Source of the DNA: Brumimicrobium sp964585545
GTDB taxonomy: Bacteria > Bacteroidota > Bacteroidia > Flavobacteriales_D > Crocinitomicaceae
Assembly (NCBI GenBank): GCA_964585545.1
Contig: CAZPDT010000018.1
Location: forward strand, 1-58,106
Reading direction: 5' to 3'
DNA length: 58,106 bases
The notes under the pieces are model-generated. The model was not told the origin of the DNA. It was given only the letters and a program-made list of their open reading frames with translations, and made no database searches. Position 1 is the stretch's first letter; every line of letters begins with the position of its first letter. This document shows positions 1 to 6,805 of this stretch, one piece after another. Both the position numbers and the translations under genes were made by a program.

Positions 1-3000
1 ACTACGGCTGTAATCTCTCCATCACAAGAAGTAGCACAAGTGGGAGGTGTGATATTAAAATTGTCAATTGAAGGACCACCTGCATTACTGAGGCTTTCCA
101 TTCCTGTTCCTTCACAACCGTTATTATCAGTAATTACAATGTTGTATGGTCCGGCTGCAAGGTTAGGAAATGTTCCTCCTGATTGTGTGGTTGCTCCATT
201 ATCAATAGAGTAATCGGTTATTGTAAATCCACCATCTGGGATAATTACAATTTCTCCATCAGGATTTCCACAGGAAGGATCTGTTGTTGATGTAGTAAAT
301 GTAGGACTGGCATTAACGGTAACGTCTTGACTTAGTGAAGCTGGACAAGTACCATTTGTAGTGTATTCTACTGTATAGGTTGTTCCACCAACACCATTTG
401 AGATTTCACCAGTTGAGCCATCAATTGTTGCGCCATCTCCAGTTGGAGTAACAATGGTAAATGTACCGCCGGGCGTTCCTGTGATATTGGCACTATTTGC
501 TGTTCCTTCACAGAAATCAGTCAGTGAAAATGATGGGTCGTCGGTAGAACCTGTATTGTTTAATGTTTCCGTACCTGTTGCTTCACAACCGTTGAAATCA
601 GTAATTACAATGTTGTATGAGCCAGCAGCAAGACCAGAAAACGTCCCTCCAGACTGAGTAGTTGTTCCGCCATCAATAGAGTAAGTATAAGGAGTACTTC
701 CACCACTTGGTGTTAAAACAATTTGGCCATCACTATTTCCACACGTTGGATCGGTATTACTAGAGGAATAGGTAACAGTAGTTATCGTCACTTGAATTTC
801 ATAAACATTAAAGCAGGTTGGGTCACCTGGGTCTTCGGCCCTTACCCAGTAAGAACCTCCTGTGCTTACTGAATTACCGATTGGATTTGTAGCATTGTCT
901 GCATCCGTTTGTGTATTGTAAAATGTATTGTTTGCAGGATCTGAAGAAGGTGCAATGGCGCCATTTAAATCCACTGTGTTTGGAGCACAATCCTGAAGAT
1001 TGTTAATATTTAGATTGGGTGGAGTACAACTACATGGGTCAACTAAATTATAGCTTTCAGTAACCACACAACCTGTAGAAGTTGTTATAGTTACATCATA
1101 CGTTCCCGCTCCTTTACCACTGATATCTTCAGTTGTTTCCCCATCTGGCATCCAAGAAACCGTATATGTTATTGGTGGGGTACCACTCACACGAATATAA
1201 TCAAATCCAAAGCCGGAAGTGGACCCGTTCGAACTAACAACAACTCTAATTTCAATCTGGTTTCCTGTTGCAGGAATCGGAAAACAAAAGTCCTGAAAAA
1301 CATCTGAAAGTTGTGCACCATCCCCAACACCATCTCCATCAGTGTCAACAGCCATACCTGCACCTGGTCCAGACTCCTTCCTGAATTCACTTAATGTAAC
1401 CCATCCACCTCCATCTATTTGGTATTCAATATTAAGATAATCGCTTGAGTTAGAGTTTCCAATAGCTGCAAGAAGTATACATACTTGTAAATTATAATAA
1501 CCTGTAATTGCTGTAGGATTTGTAGTTAATGAAACAGGATTAGTCGATGGATTCTTAAGTCCAAAATAATAACTATTGTTTTCACCAGATAAAGATCCTC
1601 CAAAAAAGTTAAAATCTGTGGTTACTCCACGTTTAAAAAAGCTCCAATTTGAACCAGGGTCTTCTAAACCAATAGTGTTATACCTAGTTCCTTCCCCGTC
1701 TGTTTCAAAATCTTCTGACAAAATCTCAACACTACCACCTCCAACAGGTGTTATGGTGAGGTCTATACCTCCATCAGTAGCTCCACAAGAAGATGGATCG
1801 GTTATAACATCCTCTACAGCTACAGTTTGTTGGTTTTGATTAACAAAAGCACTATCTTTCATACAGTTACCAAAATCATCTGTAACAGTAACGGTATACC
1901 AACCTCCATTTAAACCTGAAATATCTTGTGTTGTTGCTCCATTAGACCAGCTGTAATAAAAGGGAGGTGTTCCGTTGGTAATAACCAAATCAATAGCTCC
2001 ATCTGCTTGACACTCTGCATCGGTTACATTTAAATCAAAGTCTAAATCTGGACAACCATTATAAAAGAATGAAGACACGAAATTAGTTAATCTTGTTTTA
2101 CAACTTCCACTTACAAGAGGAATGCTGTTCGGAATGTAATTACATGCTATCCCTGCTAAATTAGGTGTATTAATAACTCCTACAGAATTTGCTCCACTAC
2201 TCAAGCCACCTATAGACACATAAATTTTACAGTCATTTGCCAATTGCAAAGAAATTGAACCCGAGCTTGGAGAACTCGTTATTATATTTGTTTTTGAACC
2301 AATGATAGCAACATCATCATTAATATTCACTCCTGCAGTCAAATCATATTGTTCTATACCTAGATTTGTGGCTGTATATAATTTTGAGCAATCAGCAGAA
2401 AATTCAATACTATATCCAGCAGCTCCACAGTCTTCCCACAAAAAATTAATTACTCCTGTTGCATCATCAAAGCTGTAAAGACACAAGCTTGGATTAAAGT
2501 TGGAATTGCACTGGTTTTGTGTCGCCAACATTGTTCCATCAGGAGACAACTTCGCATCTAAAGAATTATCTGGTCGAGCAGTAGGACCAGTTGTAGATAT
2601 AACAGGTGTCATATTTACACCTGTAGCGGTAACTTCATAAGCATACCAATTATTCGAGCTTTTTTCCTGAGCAACCACCCAGTAACCATTCCCTGCGGCG
2701 TTAGCAACTGCAGTTAACTTTTCTTCATTGGGTTGGAATAGGAATATATTCTTATTGGCTGTTACATCTCCCGTCCCACCATTTAAAGACATATCTACTT
2801 CGGAATAATGTATACCAACAGTACCACTACTTTCTATTGAAGTTCCACCAGTAAAAATATAATATATATTTGGATTTCCTGGATTAGGAATAATAATCGC
2901 TGATTGTACAGTAGAGACATCTCCTAACAAACCTGTGCCATTGGGCATTACATTGTTATTTGCATCCCAAACGGTTTCACCATTAGTATACATTAAGAGG

Positions 3001-3203
3001 TTTCCATTTAAATCTGATATTGAAGCAGAGCCTTCAAAACTAGACATTTGACTTCCAGAAAAGCTTGTTGGGGGCAAACAACTAAAATCTAATCCAGCAT
3101 TGCCTCCGAAATACCAAAAATTAGCACGCTTTCTTTCACTTTGAGCCAATGTACTATTTATACAAAGTACAAGAATAATCAATTGAACAATAATTCGTTT
3201 CAT
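1..3203 (-). CDS. Giant secreted SprB-repeat protein (amino-terminal 1067 residues; carboxy end beyond the left edge)
   Basis: The reading frame is open from an ATG at 3203 to the left edge, so the carboxy terminus is missing. Residues 1-21 form a signal peptide (MKRIIVQLIILVLCINSTLAQ). The next 300 or so residues begin NFWYFGGNAGLDF and look like the beta-propeller-like amino-terminal region often seen in large Bacteroidota surface proteins, with phrases such as LSPDGTMLA and VVAQEK. Further on are several SprB-like repeats, each with a cysteine-containing TDPSCGNPDGEI phrase, a YSIDNG phrase and an AGxYNIVITDxNGC phrase. The protein is probably exported by the type IX system and displayed on or released from the cell surface, for adhesion or gliding. 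This is inferred from the family type, because the sorting domain lies outside the window. A close paralogue sits at 32498-35584. There is no obvious partner gene upstream. Confidence 0.9.
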   Translation of the reverse strand, partial: MKRIIVQLIILVLCINSTLAQSERKRANFWYFGGNAGLDFSCLPPTSFSGSQMSSFEGSASISDLNGNLLMYTNGETVWDANNNVMPNGTGLLGDVSTVQSAIIIPNPGNPNIYYIFTGGTSIESSGTVGIHYSEVDMSLNGGTGDVTANKNIFLFQPNEEKLTAVANAAGNGYWVVAQEKSSNNWYAYEVTATGVNMTPVISTTGPTARPDNSLDAKLSPDGTMLATQNQCNSNFNPSLCLYSFDDATGVINFLWEDCGAAGYSIEFSADCSKLYTATNLGIEQYDLTAGVNINDDVAIIGSKTNIITSSPSSGSISLQLANDCKIYVSIGGLSSGANSVGVINTPNLAGIACNYIPNSIPLVSGSCKTRLTNFVSSFFYNGCPDLDFDLNVTDAECQADGAIDLVITNGTPPFYYSWSNGATTQDISGLNGGWYTVTVTDDFGNCMKDSAFVNQNQQTVAVEDVITDPSSCGATDGGIDLTITPVGGGSVEILSEDFETDGEGTRYNTIGLEDPGSNWSFFKRGVTTDFNFFGGSLSGENNSYYFGLKNPSTNPVSLTTNPTAITGYYNLQVCILLAAIGNSNSSDYLNIEYQIDGGGWVTLSEFRKESGPGAGMAVDTDGDGVGDGAQLSDVFQDFCFPIPATGNQIEIRVVVSSNGSTSGFGFDYIRVSGTPPITYTVSWMPDGETTEDISGKGAGTYDVTITTSTGCVVTESYNLVDPCSCTPPNLNINNLQDCAPNTVDLNGAIAPSSDPANNTFYNTQTDADNATNPIGNSVSTGGSYWVRAEDPGDPTCFNVYEIQVTITTVTYSSSNTDPTCGNSDGQIVLTPSGGSTPYTYSIDGGTTTQSGGTFSGLAAGSYNIVITDFNGCEATGTETLNNTGSTDDPSFSLTDFCEGTANSANITGTPGGTFTIVTPTGDGATIDGSTGEISNGVGGTTYTVEYTTNGTCPASLSQDVTVNASPTFTTSTTDPSCGNPDGEIVIIPDGGFTITDYSIDNGATTQSGGTFPNLAAGPYNIVITDNNGCEGTGMESLSNAGGPSIDNFNITPPTCATSCDGEITAV

Positions 3204-3318
3204 AAGCTTTAGGTTTTTAAAATAGTATTATGCTGAGTCAAAACTATAACAATTATTTATATATACCTAATTTTTAAATAAATATTCAATCTATCAAATT
3301 CATAGAAAGAGCATATCT

Positions 3319-3350
3319 GCTATTACTATGCTATTACTATGCTATTACTT
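3319..3350. repeat. 11-bp tandem repeat (about 2.9 copies)
   Basis: The unit GCTATTACTAT is repeated at 3319, 3330 and 3341, the last copy incomplete. It lies upstream of the giant secreted-protein gene in otherwise gene-free DNA. Such short tandem arrays can change copy number, but nothing here shows that this one does or that it affects expression. Confidence 0.7.
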
Positions 3351-3391
3351 AATTAATTTAAGTTTTTAGATGGTGGATTTAGATTGTGGAT

Positions 3392-3497
3392 GGGATTTGT
3401 AATTTACTAATAACAGCAGTCTATATCAGAAAACTATGAGCAAAATATAAAATTAAAAGAATCCAAGCATTAAATAATCGATACCCCATTTTTAGGG
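3392..3497 (-). repeat. Relic copy of the core of the 24.7-kb inverted-repeat element
   Basis: Read on the minus strand, this stretch matches 24814-24921 over about 105 bp. The longest shared run includes TCGATTATTTAATGCTTGG. Both copies begin with a small hairpin-forming segment: here ATACCC pairs with GGGTAT, and in the other copy ACCC pairs with GGGT around AAATTT. The terminal inverted repeats present in the 24.7-kb copy are not visible here, so this copy looks decayed. Neither copy has a convincing reading frame. The match was found by eye, so its limits are approximate. Confidence 0.65.
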
Positions 3498-3574
3498 TAT
3501 AAAAATTTCGAGCATCTCAAAAGATAGCAGGTAGTTTAGTTTTGGAATAGAAAGTGTATGAATAATTCTATCCA

Positions 3575-3885
3575 ACAAATTAACTATTCGTTTCACAATC
3601 AGTTAATTATATTTCATCTCCTTTTTATTTAGTTCTGTTTGTTTCTTTTGTATTCATGAGCATACTGTAAAGAAGCGCCCTAGGTGCGACATCTTATTAA
3701 CCCTGAATAAACGCAACGCAGTGAAGTGCAATTCAGGGTGAGTATCGAAGGCAGAAACCATTTTGGCGTGTATTTTTGCCCAAAAATCATGACAAAATCC
3801 TCCTTTGAGTATGCTAAGCACAAAAGTTAGCTATTTTATGTTACAAAAGACTCTCTGTCTTAGAATTCGGGTTAAAAGTAGCTGA
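3575..3885 (-). repeat. Dispersed intergenic repeat family A, copy 1 (longest)
   Basis: On the minus strand this region shares blocks with two other gene-free stretches. At its 5' end (3875 to 3826) it matches 23228-23276 (TTAACCCG, then TCTAAGACAGAGA, then TGTAACATAAAAT, then GCTAAC). Its middle (about 3799 to 3755, containing CAAAAATACACGCCAAAA) matches about 32358-32400. Its 3' end (about 3625 to 3585, containing GATGAAATATAAT and AACGAATAG) matches about 32420-32453. Relative to copy 2 it carries about 120 extra bases, which contain a hairpin at 3699-3739. No frame is open across the element. It resembles a repetitive extragenic element rather than a gene. Confidence 0.75.
3699..3739. repeat. 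Hairpin inside the family A insertion segment
   Basis: The arms AACCCTGAAT (3699-3708) and ATTCAGGGT (3731-3739) pair over 9 bp around a 22-base loop. The hairpin lies in the part of repeat copy 1 that is absent from copy 2. This suggests it is a separate small palindromic insertion within the repeat. No T-tract follows on either side that would make it a normal terminator. Confidence 0.6.
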
Positions 3886-4101
3886 CAGAAAAAAGCAAAC
3901 CCTGTAATAAAATAATAGGTGTTTCAAAAGTGTAGAGAAATGCAAGGCATTGAAATTAAGAACGGGATGAGCATACTAAAGTTGTGATTGAGTTCAAAAT
4001 TTGTCAATAACGCAGTAGTCCTGCACTTTTGAGATATCCACTTCTAGATTAAGATACAGGCAACTCTAACCATCAACAGGAGGGCGCAATCTTATACACA
4101 A

Positions 4102-4284
4102 TTAATCTTCAACTTTGGAGATTACACATTCTTCACAATCCTTCACTTCACCACTATAAGTTTCGCGGTACTTGTGAATTGTTCGTATAGGGATTCCCAT
4201 AAAGTGGCGCTGAATGCGTGTTACTTGTGTACATAATCGTCCCATATTGGGATGATACCTGTTTTCCATTCTACTTTTACGCAC
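4102..4284 (-). CDS. Small conserved-looking protein of unknown function (60 aa)
   Basis: A 60-residue frame starts at an ATG (4284). The product is basic in its first two thirds and ends in a short cysteine pair (DCEECVIS). The phrase RIQRHFMGIPIRTIHKYRETYSGEVKDCEE does not look like random translation. I have the impression of similar short proteins in other flavobacteria, but cannot confirm this. A plausible promoter lies upstream on the minus strand: TTTG, about 20 bases, then TATATTCA close to TAnnTTTG. The CxxC pair could bind a metal or be redox-active, which would fit the neighbouring thioredoxin operon, but that is a guess. The gene is separated from DUF6952 by 178 bp of AT-rich DNA. 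The main doubt is that it could be a chance ORF. Confidence 0.55.
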   Translation of the reverse strand: MRKSRMENRYHPNMGRLCTQVTRIQRHFMGIPIRTIHKYRETYSGEVKDCEECVISKVED

Positions 4285-4462
4285 TGTTCTAATTAGTTTG
4301 ATAATCTTATAATTTTAAATTCTTTATGAATATAGTTAAAAAGTATTCTTTTTGCAAATTTAATTCAATTTTCTTCCAAAATGCTCCATTTTTTAGTAAA
4401 ATTTAGCAAAAAGGTAGCCATTTTTTCAATAACTACCTTTTTAACCCAAACCATTCATGAAT

Positions 4463-4723
4463 TTACTTATCAATAGATCCCATTACACGTTCCATGAATT
4501 CTTTAGAAGCCTCTTTTTGAGAAAGGTTCTTCTCCTTCATCATTTTAGTGACCTCTATAGCACCGTACATGTTGGACAAAAGTTCACCAATAACGTCTAA
4601 TTCATCATCTTTTATTGAAGACAGTTCGGTCAAGTATTCCAAAGTTTCAATGGCTTCTATTACAAAGTCCTCATCATTCTCCTCAATAAAATTAGAAAGG
4701 TGTTTAATTACTGGTAGTCTCAT
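4463..4723 (-). CDS. DUF6952 family protein
   Basis: This acidic, helical protein of 86 residues resembles the DUF6952 family, which in Bacteroidota typically sits directly behind thioredoxin and peroxiredoxin genes, as it does here. It has no cysteine and no signal peptide, so it is presumably a small cytoplasmic protein without its own redox centre. The ATG at 4723 overlaps the thioredoxin stop by 20 bp. A TTG one codon upstream (4726) is an alternative start. The overlap argues for translational coupling and a shared mRNA with the two upstream genes. Its biochemical role is unknown. The operon position suggests that it supports peroxide detoxification. Confidence 0.85.
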   Translation of the reverse strand: MRLPVIKHLSNFIEENDEDFVIEAIETLEYLTELSSIKDDELDVIGELLSNMYGAIEVTKMMKEKNLSQKEASKEFMERVMGSIDK

Positions 4724-5021
4724 CAATAAATGATTTTAATACTTCTGTTTTATTTGTTTGTACTTGCTTAATCAGTTCTCCATTTCTAAAAGCGGCAAAT
4801 GTAGGTAAGTTATCCACCTGTGCCAATTTTCTAGACTCTGGATTCTTTTCAGCATCGATTAATATGAACTTTGCATGATCATGATCTTTCGCAAATTTTT
4901 TAAATTTGGGTTTCATGATTCGACAGTTCCCACACCATCCAGCTGCATATTGAACGAGTACAGTTTCGTTGTTCGCAACTTCATCCTGCAATGTATCTGT
5001 ACTTAATTCTTCAAATGCCAT
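4704..5021 (-). CDS. Thioredoxin family protein
   Basis: This is a 105-residue single-domain thioredoxin, the usual size for the family. The active site is WCGNC, with cysteines at 30 and 33, instead of the classical WCGPC. The cis-proline is in NLPTF (P73). There is no signal peptide, so it acts in the cytoplasm. The gene lies 2 bp after the peroxiredoxin gene and overlaps the following DUF6952 gene. Its likely job is to reduce the disulfide of the peroxiredoxin made from the same transcript. The asparagine between the two cysteines would be expected to change the redox potential relative to a CGPC protein; that is inference. OxyR control is likely, because the divergent gene is oxyR. Confidence 0.93.
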   Translation of the reverse strand: MAFEELSTDTLQDEVANNETVLVQYAAGWCGNCRIMKPKFKKFAKDHDHAKFILIDAEKNPESRKLAQVDNLPTFAAFRNGELIKQVQTNKTEVLKSFIDETTSN

Positions 5022-5023
5022 AA

Positions 5024-5662
5024 TTAATGTGATTTTAAATATTCTGCGGTACCTTCACTTGATGCCGCCATTGCTTGACTTCCTTCTTCCCAGTTGGCTG
5101 GACAAACCTCACCGTGCTTTTGTACATGTGTATAAGCGTCAATTAAACGCAAGAATTCATCGACATTTCGACCTACAGGCATATCATTAACACCTTCATG
5201 AAACACCTTCCCTTCCTCATCAATTAAGTAAGTTGCACGATAAGAAACCATATCACCTTCATAAATGAAAGAATCTGTCTCTTCATGGTAAGTTTCAGAA
5301 GTTATATCTAAAATACCCAACATGCTGGATAAATTCCGGTTAGAATCAGCAATAATAGGGTAAGTAACTCCTTCTATTCCTCCATTATCTTTCGGCGTGT
5401 TTAACCATGCAAAATGGACTTCGGCTGTATCACATGAAGCTCCTATTACGATTGTATTTCGATCTTCAAACTCTTTCAATTTGGATTGAAACGCATGAAG
5501 TTCTGTTGGACATACATAAGTGAAGTCTTTTGGATACCAAAATAAAACAACCTTCTTATTGTTTTTTTTCGCTTCTTCTAATACATTTATTTTAAATGTA
5601 TCACCCATTTCATTCATTGCATCTACTTCGATGCTTGGAAATGTTTTTCCTACAATTGACAT
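5024..5662 (-). CDS. 2-Cys peroxiredoxin (AhpC/TSA family)
   Basis: This 212-residue cytoplasmic thiol peroxidase reduces hydrogen peroxide and organic peroxides. The peroxidatic cysteine is C51 in FTYVCPTEL. The resolving cysteine is C187 in the VCPANW motif near the carboxy end, so it is a typical 2-Cys enzyme. After catalysis its disulfide must be reduced by a thioredoxin-like protein, and the next gene downstream (2 bp away) encodes one. The gene is first in a three-gene operon and divergent from oxyR. A consensus Bacteroidota -7 element (TATATTTG, 5707-5700 on the minus strand) lies about 40 bp upstream of the ATG. The start is well supported by the conserved amino-terminal region. Confidence 0.95.
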   Translation of the reverse strand: MSIVGKTFPSIEVDAMNEMGDTFKINVLEEAKKNNKKVVLFWYPKDFTYVCPTELHAFQSKLKEFEDRNTIVIGASCDTAEVHFAWLNTPKDNGGIEGVTYPIIADSNRNLSSMLGILDITSETYHEETDSFIYEGDMVSYRATYLIDEEGKVFHEGVNDMPVGRNVDEFLRLIDAYTHVQKHGEVCPANWEEGSQAMAASSEGTAEYLKSH

Positions 5663-5699
5663 ATTATTATTTTTTTATGATTACTACTAATTTTCCTTA

Positions 5700-5734
5700 C
5701 AAATATACATTTTTAATACTATAGTTTTTATCAA
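5700..5734 (-). promoter_or_regulatory. Promoter of the peroxiredoxin operon
   Basis: On the minus strand TATATTTG (5707-5700) matches the Bacteroidota -7 consensus TAnnTTTG exactly. A TTG at 5734-5732 could be the -33 element, although the spacing is a little long. Between them lies the 8-bp palindrome ACTATAGT (5718-5725), a candidate operator for OxyR in this 103-bp divergent region. The operator call is inference. Confidence 0.6.
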
Positions 5735-5765
5735 TTAATGTTATATTTACATAAATTTTATCTAT

Positions 5766-6689
5766 ATGATTTCACGCATTCAAATTTCATATATTATTAC
5801 GTTACTCAAGCACAATAATTTTCAAAGAGCTGCAGATGCTTGTCATGTTACCCAGCCAACGCTTTCCATGCAAATTAAAAAAGCCGAAGACATCATAGGT
5901 CATCAAATTATCAACAGAGATACACAACCATTATCACTCACTAAAGAAGGAGAAAAGCTATACCCTATTTTCTTGGAAATTTTAGATGCATTCGAACAAC
6001 TGGAGATCAATATTCATAAATTGGAAGGGAATTATAAAACTGATGTCAGATTGGGTATAATTCCCACCATTTCAAATTATCTAGTACCTGAGTTATATTC
6101 GAAATGGAGAAAAGAATTGGGTTATGTTAATTTAGACATCAAAGAATTAACGTCAGAGGTACTCATTGAGCAACTGAGGGCAAAGGAAATCGATTTTGGT
6201 ATCATGGCTGGTCCTTTAGCCAGTCCCTCTATCAATCAACAGATATTATACAACGAAGAAATTTTAATTTATGCACCTTCAATAAAAGAAAAAACAATTA
6301 ATTTGAAGCAACTTGAACATATTTCTCCATGGTTGTTAAGTCCGGGCAATTGTTTAAGAACACAAATGATTAATTTTTGCAAACTGCATGATTTACCAAA
6401 TAAAGAATGGAATTATGAAGGAGGGAATTTACAGTTATTAATTCACATGGTAGAACAAGAAGGAGGATATACATTAATTCCCTCTGGTATATTGCCTCAT
6501 ATTGAAATAAACAGGAAGCACGTAAAAAGAATCCATGGTCTTACTCCAATACGTCAAATAATTGGCATCCACTTAAGTAAAAACACAAAAAAAGAAGATA
6601 TCTTTAAAATTATGAAAACGATTCAGAGAAATAAGAACAATCGGTCAAGCTCCATCAATAATCCTGAATTGCTTCCATGGAAAGTATGA
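5766..6689 (+). CDS. oxyR: OxyR, peroxide-sensing LysR-type regulator
   Basis: This is a LysR-type regulator of 307 residues. The amino-terminal winged helix-turn-helix covers about residues 1-60 (RAADACHVTQPTLSMQIKKAE). The effector domain runs from about 90. The segment GNCLRTQMINFC places cysteines at 196 and 205, nine residues apart in the context CLRxQxxxFC. This matches the redox pair C199/C208 of E. coli OxyR, so it should be activated by disulfide formation with peroxide. The gene is divergent from a peroxiredoxin-thioredoxin operon, its obvious target. A near-consensus -7 element (TATATTTA, about 5742-5749) lies 16 bp before the ATG. An ATG-containing overlap with the next open frame at 6677 is probably not a real gene start (see the protease). 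Confidence 0.93.
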   Translation: MISRIQISYIITLLKHNNFQRAADACHVTQPTLSMQIKKAEDIIGHQIINRDTQPLSLTKEGEKLYPIFLEILDAFEQLEINIHKLEGNYKTDVRLGIIPTISNYLVPELYSKWRKELGYVNLDIKELTSEVLIEQLRAKEIDFGIMAGPLASPSINQQILYNEEILIYAPSIKEKTINLKQLEHISPWLLSPGNCLRTQMINFCKLHDLPNKEWNYEGGNLQLLIHMVEQEGGYTLIPSGILPHIEINRKHVKRIHGLTPIRQIIGIHLSKNTKKEDIFKIMKTIQRNKNNRSSSINNPELLPWKV

Positions 6690-6770
6690 TAAAAGAAGAT
6701 ATTAATGAACAACTCCACATAAATTTCATTCAAAAAAAAACAATTTCTTTTCTATTTCAAATATTTATTC

Positions 6771-6778
6771 TAAATTTG
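6771..6778 (+). promoter_or_regulatory. Promoter -7 element of the M43 protease gene
   Basis: TAAATTTG matches TAnnTTTG exactly. It places the transcription start near 6784, downstream of the farthest upstream possible ATG (6677). This supports translation starting at 6797 or 6806 instead. Confidence 0.6.
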
Positions 6779-6805
6779 AAAACGTATGTAAAACTTATGA
6801 ATCTC

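Noticed and set aside
454..657. Short plus-strand frame inside the first SprB-type gene
   Set aside because: It lies opposite a long, clearly coding minus-strand gene with repeated motifs and has no start signals, so it is a shadow.
6677..6805. Upstream extension of the M43 protease to the ATG at 6677
   Set aside because: It lacks a signal-like start, overlaps oxyR, and a consensus promoter at 6771 puts transcription downstream of it.
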